Assembly: GCF_900112665.1 (NCBI RefSeq)
Contig: NZ_FOMN01000002.1
Coordinates: 1 to 64,000, forward strand
DNA length: 64,000 nucleotides
DNA from: Lactobacillus bombicola
GTDB lineage: Bacteria; Bacillota; Bacilli; Lactobacillales; Lactobacillaceae
Direction: 5' to 3'
Shown here: piece after piece, positions 19,174-26,910 of the stretch
Layout of the letters: the number at the start of each line of letters is the position of its first letter
Numbering within the stretch: the first letter of the stretch is position 1
The notes under the pieces: generated by a model
What the model was told of the DNA's origin: nothing
The model's database searches: none
Seen by the model: the letters and a program-made list of their open reading frames with translations, nothing else
Program-made: the position numbers and the translations under genes

Positions 19174-20538
19174 TTAAGTTAAATCTTGACCATTTGAATG
19201 AATAACTTTTTTCAACCATGCATAACTTTTTTTAGGAACGCGTTTCATATCACGCAAATCATGATTTGTACGATTAACATAGACGACACCATATCTTTTT
19301 TCCATATCACCTTGTGAACTCATAATATCAATTAGGCCCCAACCAAGGTACCCCATTACATTTACTCCATCTTGATTTATGGCTTGTTGCATTGCTTTAA
19401 TATGATCGCGATGGTAACTAATACGATAATCATCAGCAATTTGATGCTTACCATCCCACCTTTCTCGTACCCCAATTCCATTTTCAATAGGGAAAACGGG
19501 CAAATGATAACGTTGATATATTTTATTTAAAACGTCTCTAAATCCTAGGGGATCTATGTGCCAACCCCACTCAGTTGACTTTAAATAAGGATTATCCTTT
19601 TTACCAAAATTCAAATACTGGTTAGGAGACGTATTTTCAGGAATTTTACTAGCATCAATTGTACTAGAAGCATAATAACTAAAACTTAAAAAATCACTTT
19701 TTAATTTTGCAATTTCTGCCAATTCAGCTTGATTGACCTGAATATTAATACTCTGCTTTTTAATATATTGCGTAACAGCAGTCGAATATTGTCCCAAGGC
19801 AAAAGCATCGAGTAAATTAAAATTTAAAAACTCATCGATTTGATTAGCCATAAATACATCTTGCGGATTGGCTGTTGCTGGATAGACCTGACTATAAGCT
19901 AACATGCCACCAATTTTTGCCTTAGTTTTATTGTGTAAATAATTTGCAATTGTCGCATGACAAAACATTACATTATGCGCAATTTGATATAGTTCTGAAA
20001 TTGTTTTCTTGCCTTTTAAATAACCTGAAATTTTAAAAACTTCCATCGTATGGTACAAATTTTGTTCGTTAAAAGTAATCCAATATTTAACTTTACCTGC
20101 AAAATGGTCAATCACGATTTTGCTGTAGCGAATAAAATCACGACAAACTTTTTTACTAATAAAGCCATTGTAGTCCTGAGCTAAATGTAACGGCATATCA
20201 AAGTGATAAAGACATATCATCGGTTCAATATTGCGTTTGCTTAGTTCATCAACCAACTTGTCGTAGTAGTCAAAGCCCTCCTTATTGATAGTACCATCTC
20301 CATTCTTAATTATGCGCGACCAGGATACTTGAAAACGATACATATTCATTCCTAAATCTTGCATATAATCTAAATCTTCAGTTAAGTGGTGGTAGTTATC
20401 GTTAGCAAAATGCCAATCACTTATGTGATTCCCGGCCTTTCTAATATCATAAACAGATAAAGTTTTTCCCCCTTCATTCCAGCCACCTTCTGTTTGCATA
20501 CTTGAAGTTGAATTTCCCCAAAAAAATTTAGCCATCAT
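19174..20538 (-). CDS. 6-phospho-beta-glucosidase, GH1
   Basis: Cytoplasmic hydrolase that splits a 6-phospho-beta-glucoside delivered by the PTS into glucose-6-phosphate and aglycone. 454 residues, slightly short for the family. Visible GH1 motifs: acid/base Glu158 in TFNEQN, nucleophile Glu352 in PIENGIG, and the phosphate-binding loop S407/S408 with K414-R-Y416 (SSQGDMEKRYG), which separates phospho-glycosidases from plain beta-glucosidases. The start is one of two adjacent ATGs (20538 or 20535) behind a weak GAAAGAAGAA site. A cre site lies just upstream, and the EIIC gene follows by 17 nt. A 6-phospho-beta-galactosidase activity is less likely but cannot be excluded. Confidence 0.9.
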   Translation of the reverse strand: MMAKFFWGNSTSSMQTEGGWNEGGKTLSVYDIRKAGNHISDWHFANDNYHHLTEDLDYMQDLGMNMYRFQVSWSRIIKNGDGTINKEGFDYYDKLVDELSKRNIEPMICLYHFDMPLHLAQDYNGFISKKVCRDFIRYSKIVIDHFAGKVKYWITFNEQNLYHTMEVFKISGYLKGKKTISELYQIAHNVMFCHATIANYLHNKTKAKIGGMLAYSQVYPATANPQDVFMANQIDEFLNFNLLDAFALGQYSTAVTQYIKKQSINIQVNQAELAEIAKLKSDFLSFSYYASSTIDASKIPENTSPNQYLNFGKKDNPYLKSTEWGWHIDPLGFRDVLNKIYQRYHLPVFPIENGIGVRERWDGKHQIADDYRISYHRDHIKAMQQAINQDGVNVMGYLGWGLIDIMSSQGDMEKRYGVVYVNRTNHDLRDMKRVPKKSYAWLKKVIHSNGQDLT

Positions 20539-20558
20539 ATTTCTTCTTTCTCAAATTT

Positions 20559-20572
20559 TAAAAGCGCTTTCA
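20559..20572 (-). promoter_or_regulatory. cre site (CcpA operator) before the GH1 gene
   Basis: Minus strand TGAAAGCGCTTTTA matches the consensus TGWAANCGNTNWCA with one mismatch. It ends about 20 nt before the GH1 start, where bound CcpA would block transcription when better sugars are present. Confidence 0.7.
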
Positions 20573-20590
20573 AAAATAATATTATTGCAC

Positions 20591-20607
20591 TTTACTTTCC
20601 AAGTAAA
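20591..20607. promoter_or_regulatory. Palindromic operator for the divergent GntR regulator
   Basis: TTTACTT-TCC-AAGTAAA is a perfect 7-bp inverted repeat with a 3-nt centre, in the 112-nt space between the divergent GH1 and regulator genes. AAGTAAA recurs at about 20624, with TACTT further on, suggesting a second half-site. Size and symmetry suit a dimeric GntR/HutC-type repressor. Confidence 0.65.
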
Positions 20608-20669
20608 TATTTGCCAAAATGTAAGTAAAGTAAATTGTCTACTTATGAAAGATGAAAGGAATAACTATT

Positions 20670-21383
20670 ATGCATAAGCAACCCAAATATGTTTTAATTG
20701 CCAATCAAATTGAACAAGATATTCTTTTGCACAAATACCAATGTCAACTGCCCCATATTGATCAATTGGCAAAAACTTATCATACTAGTAAGGTAACAAT
20801 TATTAATGCCCTACATTTTTTACAATATAAAAGTATCGTAGAGCCAATCCGTGGTCATGGAACTATGATTCTGACAGCAGAAGAACAAGAAATCTCCAAA
20901 AAGGATAATGCCATTGAACACGTAGGTTTTACTGAACGAATAAAAAATAGCCAATTTTTAACAAGCCATGTAATTTCTTTTGATGTGCGAAAACCTACTC
21001 ACCAAGAAATTTCTTTATTAAAGCTGAATAAACAGGAATTAGTTTATGATATTATCCGCTCACGTCTTTTACACAATAGTCCAGTTAGACTAGAATATAC
21101 AATTATGCCCGTCAAACTGATCCCCCATGTTACGCCTAAAATATTAAAAAAATCTATTTATCATTATATTGAGCACGATCTTAATTTGAAAATTGGCAAG
21201 GCAAATCGCACTTTTCGAGCAGATAAAGCCGATGCTTATGATCAGTTATACCTAAACTGTCAAAAAAATGATCCAATTTTTGAAATTGAACAAGTCTGTT
21301 TTTTAACCAATGGGCTACCTTTTGAATATTCCCAAACTAGAAATCGCTATGATCAAGGCGAAGTAACTTTAAATCATGTATAA
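20670..21383 (+). CDS. GntR-family (HutC/UTRA) transcriptional regulator
   Basis: 237 residues. Residues about 1-65 form the winged helix-turn-helix (QPKYVLIANQIEQDI, then LPHIDQLAKTYHTSKVTI, then GHGTMI wing). About 90-230 are a UTRA ligand domain (ELVYDIIRSRLLHNSPVRLE, FEIEQVCFLTNGLPFEYSQT). The domain would bind a phosphorylated sugar and release DNA. Start chosen at ATG 20670, 9 nt after AAAGGA; the in-frame ATG at 20652 has no ribosome site. Divergent from the GH1/EIIC operon with a perfect palindrome between, so it probably represses that operon and itself. Confidence 0.88.
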   Translation: MHKQPKYVLIANQIEQDILLHKYQCQLPHIDQLAKTYHTSKVTIINALHFLQYKSIVEPIRGHGTMILTAEEQEISKKDNAIEHVGFTERIKNSQFLTSHVISFDVRKPTHQEISLLKLNKQELVYDIIRSRLLHNSPVRLEYTIMPVKLIPHVTPKILKKSIYHYIEHDLNLKIGKANRTFRADKADAYDQLYLNCQKNDPIFEIEQVCFLTNGLPFEYSQTRNRYDQGEVTLNHV

Positions 21384-21419
21384 AAAAAGACAAAATGATA
21401 AAACTCATTTTGTCTTTTT
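21382..21419. terminator. Bidirectional terminator
   Basis: AAAAAGACAAAATGA, loop of about 6 nt, TCATTTTGTCTTTTT: a 15-bp perfect stem with A and T runs on the two sides. It serves the plus-strand GntR regulator and the converging minus-strand mannoside operon. Confidence 0.9.
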
Positions 21420-21428
21420 ATTTTTTAA

Positions 21429-22304
21429 CTAATCAATGGCCTTAAGGATTCTTTTGGCCAAAGCAAAATTTCCTACTGTCGCTGAACCATTATCAAGAAT
21501 TTCTGGCATTGTGATATATCTGTTTAGATCTGGTACTTGAAGATAGCCGTTTAACATTTGCGCAAAATCACGGCGCACTTTTTGTAAAAACGCTTCACTA
21601 GTTACACCGCCACCGAAAACAATTTTATCAGGACGGAATAATAAAGTTGCCTGCAATGCAGCCTGAGCAACATAATAGCTCATTATATCCCAAACTGGAT
21701 GTGAAATTGGAACTTCGGCTCCTTTTTTACCAAGACGTGCTTCAAACGTTGGCCCTGCAACAAGTCCTTCTAAACAATCAGCATGAAAAGGACAAATACC
21801 TTTAAATTTCAAGTCATTTGGGTGGCGTTTAACCTTAACATGGCCCATTTCTGGATGCCCTAAACTGCCCACCAGCTTACCCGCAATAATTGCACCGCCA
21901 CCAACTCCAGTTCCAATTGTGTAATATAGAAGAGAATTAATGTCTTCGTTAGCAAGTAAAGTCATTACATATTCACCATAGGCTGAACCATTCACATCAG
22001 TAGTAAAAAAAATGGGTACATTGATTTCCTGTTTTAGCATACCCACAATGTTAGTATCTTGCCAGCCTTTTTTGGGCGTCGTCGTGATATAACCATAATT
22101 ATGAGCCGTTTTTCGAATTTCGATTGGTCCAAAAGATGCAATGCTGATTGCATCAACTGGATACCCCTTAAAATAGTCTATAACTTTTTTTATTGTTTCT
22201 TGTGGTGTAGTTGTTGGTATAGTAATTTGATCTTGGATTTGATAATTTTCATTACCTATTGCACAAACAAACTTTGTTCCACCTGCTTCAATTGAACCTA
22301 GCAT
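21429..22304 (-). CDS. ROK-family fructokinase-type sugar kinase
   Basis: Cytoplasmic ATP-dependent hexose kinase, 291 residues, the usual length of ScrK/YdhR-type fructokinases. Seen: phosphate loop GSIEAGGTKF (3-12), catalytic Asp103 in TTDVNG, the second ATP motif IGTGVGGG, and the ROK zinc site His155 (HPEMGH) with C171-x2-H174-x2-C177 (CPFHADC). GGGVT is near the C terminus. GGGAG precedes the ATG. It is the last gene of the mannoside operon, 10 nt behind the PRD regulator. Enzymes of this subfamily phosphorylate fructose and often mannose. Here it probably makes mannose-6-phosphate from mannose released by the alpha-mannosidases (inference). Confidence 0.88.
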   Translation of the reverse strand: MLGSIEAGGTKFVCAIGNENYQIQDQITIPTTTPQETIKKVIDYFKGYPVDAISIASFGPIEIRKTAHNYGYITTTPKKGWQDTNIVGMLKQEINVPIFFTTDVNGSAYGEYVMTLLANEDINSLLYYTIGTGVGGGAIIAGKLVGSLGHPEMGHVKVKRHPNDLKFKGICPFHADCLEGLVAGPTFEARLGKKGAEVPISHPVWDIMSYYVAQAALQATLLFRPDKIVFGGGVTSEAFLQKVRRDFAQMLNGYLQVPDLNRYITMPEILDNGSATVGNFALAKRILKAID

Positions 22305-22314
22305 TTTTATCTCC

Positions 22315-24246
22315 CTAATAACTTTTTTTAATTAACATACTAATAGCGTTCTTCACTTCCTGTGCATTAGAACTCTTATCTATTATTTTCCTAAAGGTGG
22401 GATTGGTTTGCAAGTCCACAATAAAATCAAATAATTTTTGGATACTTAAATAATCATCACGGGAAATCGCCAGGAGAAAGACATACTTTACTTCATTCTT
22501 TTCATCCCACTTAATTGCTTTACTTAAACGTGCAAATGAAACTTTAGATTTTTTAGTTGCATAGCCTAAAGAATGCGGAATAGCAATTTTCCCACCAATA
22601 GCCGTTGAATACATTTGTTCTCTTTCATTCACTTTTTGCATAAAGTCCTTATTTACAATTGCTTTGCTCTCCAAATTTTTTATTAACATATTTAATAATT
22701 GCTTTTTAGTCATATTTTGCTTGACTAAGTAAATATTTTCCGTATCAAACAATTTATCAATTTTTTGGTATGGATTATTAAGTGACTTCAAATATTCCGA
22801 AAGCTGAATAATATCATTATTTAAATTCACCAAATCAATTTGAATGACTGGAATAGGTGCATCAGTAATCGGAACCATTGTAATTAAAAAATCATTATCA
22901 GTAGCTTTTCCTGCTAAATATTCCTCGTAGGTATAAGTTCCAGTAATATTTAAAAAAGCTGTAAACTGTGACTGCAATTTTGCTCTAACTAAAGCAGCAG
23001 TTGATATACCATTGCCACAAATTAAAGCTGTATTTTTTTTGGTTGATTTCATCCCCTGCCGTTCAATTGCAGCACCCACATGTAATGTGATGAAGGACAA
23101 TTCATCATCATCAAGTTTTAAATTAAGCATATGTTCCAAATATGGTGCCGAATAAGCTGTAATTTCATAGGCATAAGGAAATGTAGATAAAATCACACTC
23201 AATAGTGGATTTTTTCTATTGCCATTAACTTTTTTTATTTTGACTAAATTATTTAAATGTTGAGTTAAGTTAATACATAATTCTGGATCATTTACTAAGT
23301 CTAATGCAAACTCTTTTTTTATATTTTTTAAAAAAATCCTGACCGCCTTATTAATATCTTTATTAGTTTTAGCCCTAATTTTATCAGTAACACATTCAGG
23401 ATAATTCATGGCAAAATGATAAATTAAATCATTACGTTCACATTCATTTAGCTTAATACAAAATTCTTTTTCCAAATTAATGAATAATTTGCTAATAGCA
23501 GCTGAAACATTATCTTTGATTTTTAGCTTATGAGATTTCTCTAGTGAATAACCTAGCTTTACCCGTGAGATTGCTAGGGCAATATGCAAGATTATATTTT
23601 TTGTATTAATATCTGATAAAGAATAATTATATTGATGTAAAAAACTATGGACTATCTGTTTTAATCTATCAAGTCTAATATTAGCAAAAATAATTTTTTC
23701 CTGTTCAGTAAACCCCACAATATAAGCATTTGAACTTTTATTAATTAATTTGGTAATAATGAATTTTCTTTTAACAGTTTCTGTTCCTTTTAAGTAATAA
23801 TAATCTTTTGATTTAATAATTTTTAGTCCAACTTCATTAAAATCTTTTTTTATTGTTACTAAATAAGTAAAAAAAGTATTGTCACTAATAAAAAAGCGAT
23901 CAGTTAGTTCAGACAGTTTAATTTGATTATTAACTAACAAGTATTGCTCAATTTCAATAATCCGTTCACTAGAACTTGAAGCTGGTAAATTACTTTGCGC
24001 AATCTTCATTAATTGTTTACGTAAATTTTGATCTAAATAAGCAAGATAAAAGCCACTTCCTCTTTTATTTTTTATTTTTACTTTGTAATAATCCAATTCC
24101 TTATTTAATTCCTGAATATCGGACCTAATCGTTCTCGTACTAACATTATATTTTTTAGCTAGAAAAGCGGAGGAAACATAACAATTGGCAGAGTTATTTA
24201 ATAAATCTGTCAAAATATTGCCCAATCGTTTATAGGATAGTTTCAT
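22315..24246 (-). CDS. PRD-domain transcriptional regulator with EIIB and EIIA modules
   Basis: 643 residues of the MtlR/LicR type. Order: HTH about 1-60 (SSAFLAKKYNVSTRTIRSDI), second HTH-like 90-150, PRD1 about 180-285 with His221, PRD2 about 290-395 with His330 and His389, EIIB-like domain with Cys410 (LICGNGIST), and EIIA of the fructose/mannitol type with His558 (AIPHSLG). All phospho-acceptor residues are present, so activity should be set by phosphorylation from HPr and the PTS. Start is ATG 24246, 5 nt after AAAAAGGGG; a GTG eight codons earlier has no ribosome site. It is encoded inside the operon between the second mannosidase (40 nt) and the kinase, so it very likely controls the EIIA-EIIB-EIIC promoter. 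Confidence 0.9.
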   Translation of the reverse strand: MKLSYKRLGNILTDLLNNSANCYVSSAFLAKKYNVSTRTIRSDIQELNKELDYYKVKIKNKRGSGFYLAYLDQNLRKQLMKIAQSNLPASSSSERIIEIEQYLLVNNQIKLSELTDRFFISDNTFFTYLVTIKKDFNEVGLKIIKSKDYYYLKGTETVKRKFIITKLINKSSNAYIVGFTEQEKIIFANIRLDRLKQIVHSFLHQYNYSLSDINTKNIILHIALAISRVKLGYSLEKSHKLKIKDNVSAAISKLFINLEKEFCIKLNECERNDLIYHFAMNYPECVTDKIRAKTNKDINKAVRIFLKNIKKEFALDLVNDPELCINLTQHLNNLVKIKKVNGNRKNPLLSVILSTFPYAYEITAYSAPYLEHMLNLKLDDDELSFITLHVGAAIERQGMKSTKKNTALICGNGISTAALVRAKLQSQFTAFLNITGTYTYEEYLAGKATDNDFLITMVPITDAPIPVIQIDLVNLNNDIIQLSEYLKSLNNPYQKIDKLFDTENIYLVKQNMTKKQLLNMLIKNLESKAIVNKDFMQKVNEREQMYSTAIGGKIAIPHSLGYATKKSKVSFARLSKAIKWDEKNEVKYVFLLAISRDDYLSIQKLFDFIVDLQTNPTFRKIIDKSSNAQEVKNAISMLIKKSY

Positions 24247-24286
24247 ACCGTTCCCCTTTTTGTAATCCACTTTTACTTACATATTC

Positions 24287-26902
24287 CTATATCTGTTTGA
24301 TTAAAGTAATCATGTCATAGGGAGCAATTTGAAAACTTTGTTTTCCAATTTCTTCAAGGCCATTAATAACTTTATAACCCAATTTTTCAAGATATGACAC
24401 ATCCTGTGTCTCATTAGTAAGATTAGATAATCGCAAAATCAAACTATTTTCTACCGTATAGGCAAGATATAATGCTGAAACCTCAACTCCTGGTTCAATT
24501 GTCAACCAAGATTGCTCTTTTTTAAGTTCATGAAGCCCAGTAGGATATTCTATATCCCATAATTTATTATCTAAACGATTCACAAATAGATTATGTGTTT
24601 GCATTTGATAACTAACAGATGGGGTATACCACTTAGTTAAGTCCTGAGCTATCTGTTTTTCATTTAATTTTGAACCATTATAAGCGCATAACCCAAAAAC
24701 GAATTCATTTTGTCCTAATTCTTGCGCTAATGGGGTGGGCATCATTACATGCCCCACTGAAGTAGTATCACCAGAAGCTCGGCCAGGACGCCATAGTAAA
24801 TCAGATTTACCCAATTGCCCTGTAGTTGCCATTAACGTAATTAAAAGGGAATCTACAACTTTCTCATACTCTTTTTGACCCGTACCAAAGAAGTATAAGC
24901 CATTAATTTTATCGCACAGGCCAACACAGCGATCGAATACATAAATATTTACCGGTTTTTCAACAAACTCATCATTCCAATTATCTGCAATTCTTTCATT
25001 AATGGTCTTGCTAAAGCCACCTTGAATCTGAGCATGTGCAAAATTAGTGGTAATTCCTGTTTTTATCTTTAGCCGCAAACGATGAGATAGAGCTTGATTA
25101 TCAATCTCCAATTTAGCACCTAACACAGGTGAATCTTTTCTTAATTCTAGGATTAATTTGTATTTTATTTCAGCAGTTTGTTTTTGCTTTAAACGATCTT
25201 TTAAAGTTCTTGGCAGCTCCCAAGTTCCTGTTAAAGTCATACGTTCAATGCCTGAAGCACTATATTTTTTAACATTACCATTCCATGGAAGATGAATTTC
25301 TTGATCACCTTTTAGTGGTGAAAAGTCATAAGTATCACCATCATTTCCTTGATCATAAATACGAATCACATCAGGAAAAATTTTATTAGCCGTTTTCATT
25401 GTGAATTTACCATCTAAAAAAGATAAATCAATATCTTGATTAGTGATTTTCGTCCCCACATCTTGCCTTAATTCTTCACACGGTGTTTCGCAATCTTCAA
25501 AATGAACTACTTGATAGCCTAATCCTTGCATCTTAATTTTTAAGCTTACCTTTATTTTGTAATATCCAGGTTCATCTTTAAATTCATAACCATTAGGAGT
25601 TAATTGCATAATATTAGGACGCGATAGTATCTTCTCACTGGCTAAAATAACCGCCTGATTTTGATTAGGAAATTTAATTTTTTTACTTGAACTAATAATT
25701 TCAATTGTCTTACGTCCATCAAAATTATAAGGATCGGTATTAAATACAATAACATCATGATCAGTTAAAGATAACCGTTGAGCCAATCTTTTTTTGATAT
25801 AATTTTCAACTCCTGCCGCGATTTCAAAAGCCTGCTTAAAACGGTGGTCTATATCAATGGCTACATTATCAGTCACACTACCACCAAGAGTATCGTGGGG
25901 CTGTAATTCAAATAATAATTTCCAGAGTTTAATAACAATTCCGTTAGAAATTGAAATATTCGCGTAACGTGCAATAACCATTAATGGTTCCAATCTTCGA
26001 GTAATTACTTGCTCTAAGTTGAAATTTTGTCTTTTATTTCTTGACCTAACTGAAGTAATTGTACGGTGAACGCGCGAGTAGGTAGGGTAGCGCAATTCTC
26101 CCTGATATGTAGGTAGTTTTTTACTATGTAATTTAGCCATAAACTTGGGATAAGTACTGTTGATAACTTCATAACGCGAATATTTGTTCACCTCCTTCAA
26201 TGTTGCTGAAATATTATGAATAATATTCATTTGATCGATACCAGATGGTATTAAAACTTCATCATGATGACCATTTGCGACTTCAAATTCTATTCCTTTA
26301 TCTAAACGCTCTTTAACAAATTTTTGCAAATTTTGTTTTGAGACTAAATCAATTTGACCGGTATAGTAACCCAAAGGAAAATTTGCTGCAAAAACTGCCT
26401 TCCCGCCCAGTGCTTTCCACTTGAAATAAACTGAATTAGTTTGCCTTTGAAAGTTTGTACCACGCCAAGATAAAAAATCATGAATATCAACTTGATGTAG
26501 GATCATTGGCAAATTGGCATTAAAACCAAATGTATCAGGCAAATAGCCTAACATCATTGGATTACCATAGTTTTCTTTAGCATCAATAATGCCAATAATT
26601 AAATTTCTAAGTAGCGATTCAGCGCTTGGAACCATCGCATCCGTTTGTGTGTACCACGGGCCAATAAAGAGCTGTTTACGCTCTACTAAACGATGAATTC
26701 TTTTCTTGCCCTCAGGATGAATTTCAACATATTCATCAATGATAGACATCTGACCATCTAAAGTAAAATTTGCTTCTGGATGATTCTCTAATTCATCTAA
26801 AACTTCTGTAAATAATTGATCACTCAGTACTTGTGCATCTTGTGATGTAAAATACCATTCTCGATCCCAATGAGTATGATTGACAAAATATGCTTTAACC
26901 AT
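24287..26902 (-). CDS. Alpha-mannosidase, GH38 (second paralogue)
   Basis: Cytoplasmic zinc-dependent retaining alpha-mannosidase, 871 residues, no signal peptide. The N-terminal 7-stranded catalytic domain carries the zinc ligands His9 (NHTHWDREW), Asp13 in that motif, and His336 (PHDTLGGSVTD). The nucleophile is Asp123 in LPDTFGF, with WYTQTDAMVPSAESL between. The rest is three-helix bundle and beta-sandwich. Start set at ATG 26902 behind AGGAGGG; the ribosome site overlaps the TAG stop of the first paralogue 8 nt upstream, implying translational coupling. Differs from its neighbour around the substrate loops (DTFGF versus DSFGQ), so the two probably act on different linkages or aglycones. 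Substrate not proven. Confidence 0.9.
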   Translation of the reverse strand: MVKAYFVNHTHWDREWYFTSQDAQVLSDQLFTEVLDELENHPEANFTLDGQMSIIDEYVEIHPEGKKRIHRLVERKQLFIGPWYTQTDAMVPSAESLLRNLIIGIIDAKENYGNPMMLGYLPDTFGFNANLPMILHQVDIHDFLSWRGTNFQRQTNSVYFKWKALGGKAVFAANFPLGYYTGQIDLVSKQNLQKFVKERLDKGIEFEVANGHHDEVLIPSGIDQMNIIHNISATLKEVNKYSRYEVINSTYPKFMAKLHSKKLPTYQGELRYPTYSRVHRTITSVRSRNKRQNFNLEQVITRRLEPLMVIARYANISISNGIVIKLWKLLFELQPHDTLGGSVTDNVAIDIDHRFKQAFEIAAGVENYIKKRLAQRLSLTDHDVIVFNTDPYNFDGRKTIEIISSSKKIKFPNQNQAVILASEKILSRPNIMQLTPNGYEFKDEPGYYKIKVSLKIKMQGLGYQVVHFEDCETPCEELRQDVGTKITNQDIDLSFLDGKFTMKTANKIFPDVIRIYDQGNDGDTYDFSPLKGDQEIHLPWNGNVKKYSASGIERMTLTGTWELPRTLKDRLKQKQTAEIKYKLILELRKDSPVLGAKLEIDNQALSHRLRLKIKTGITTNFAHAQIQGGFSKTINERIADNWNDEFVEKPVNIYVFDRCVGLCDKINGLYFFGTGQKEYEKVVDSLLITLMATTGQLGKSDLLWRPGRASGDTTSVGHVMMPTPLAQELGQNEFVFGLCAYNGSKLNEKQIAQDLTKWYTPSVSYQMQTHNLFVNRLDNKLWDIEYPTGLHELKKEQSWLTIEPGVEVSALYLAYTVENSLILRLSNLTNETQDVSYLEKLGYKVINGLEEIGKQSFQIAPYDMITLIKQI

Positions 26903-26910
26903 AATCCCTC

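Noticed and set aside
19157-19219. 21-residue N-terminal extension of the beta-glucoside EIIC
   Set aside because: It overlaps the GH1 gene end and lacks a ribosome site, while ATG 19156 has AGAGGTGA at proper spacing.
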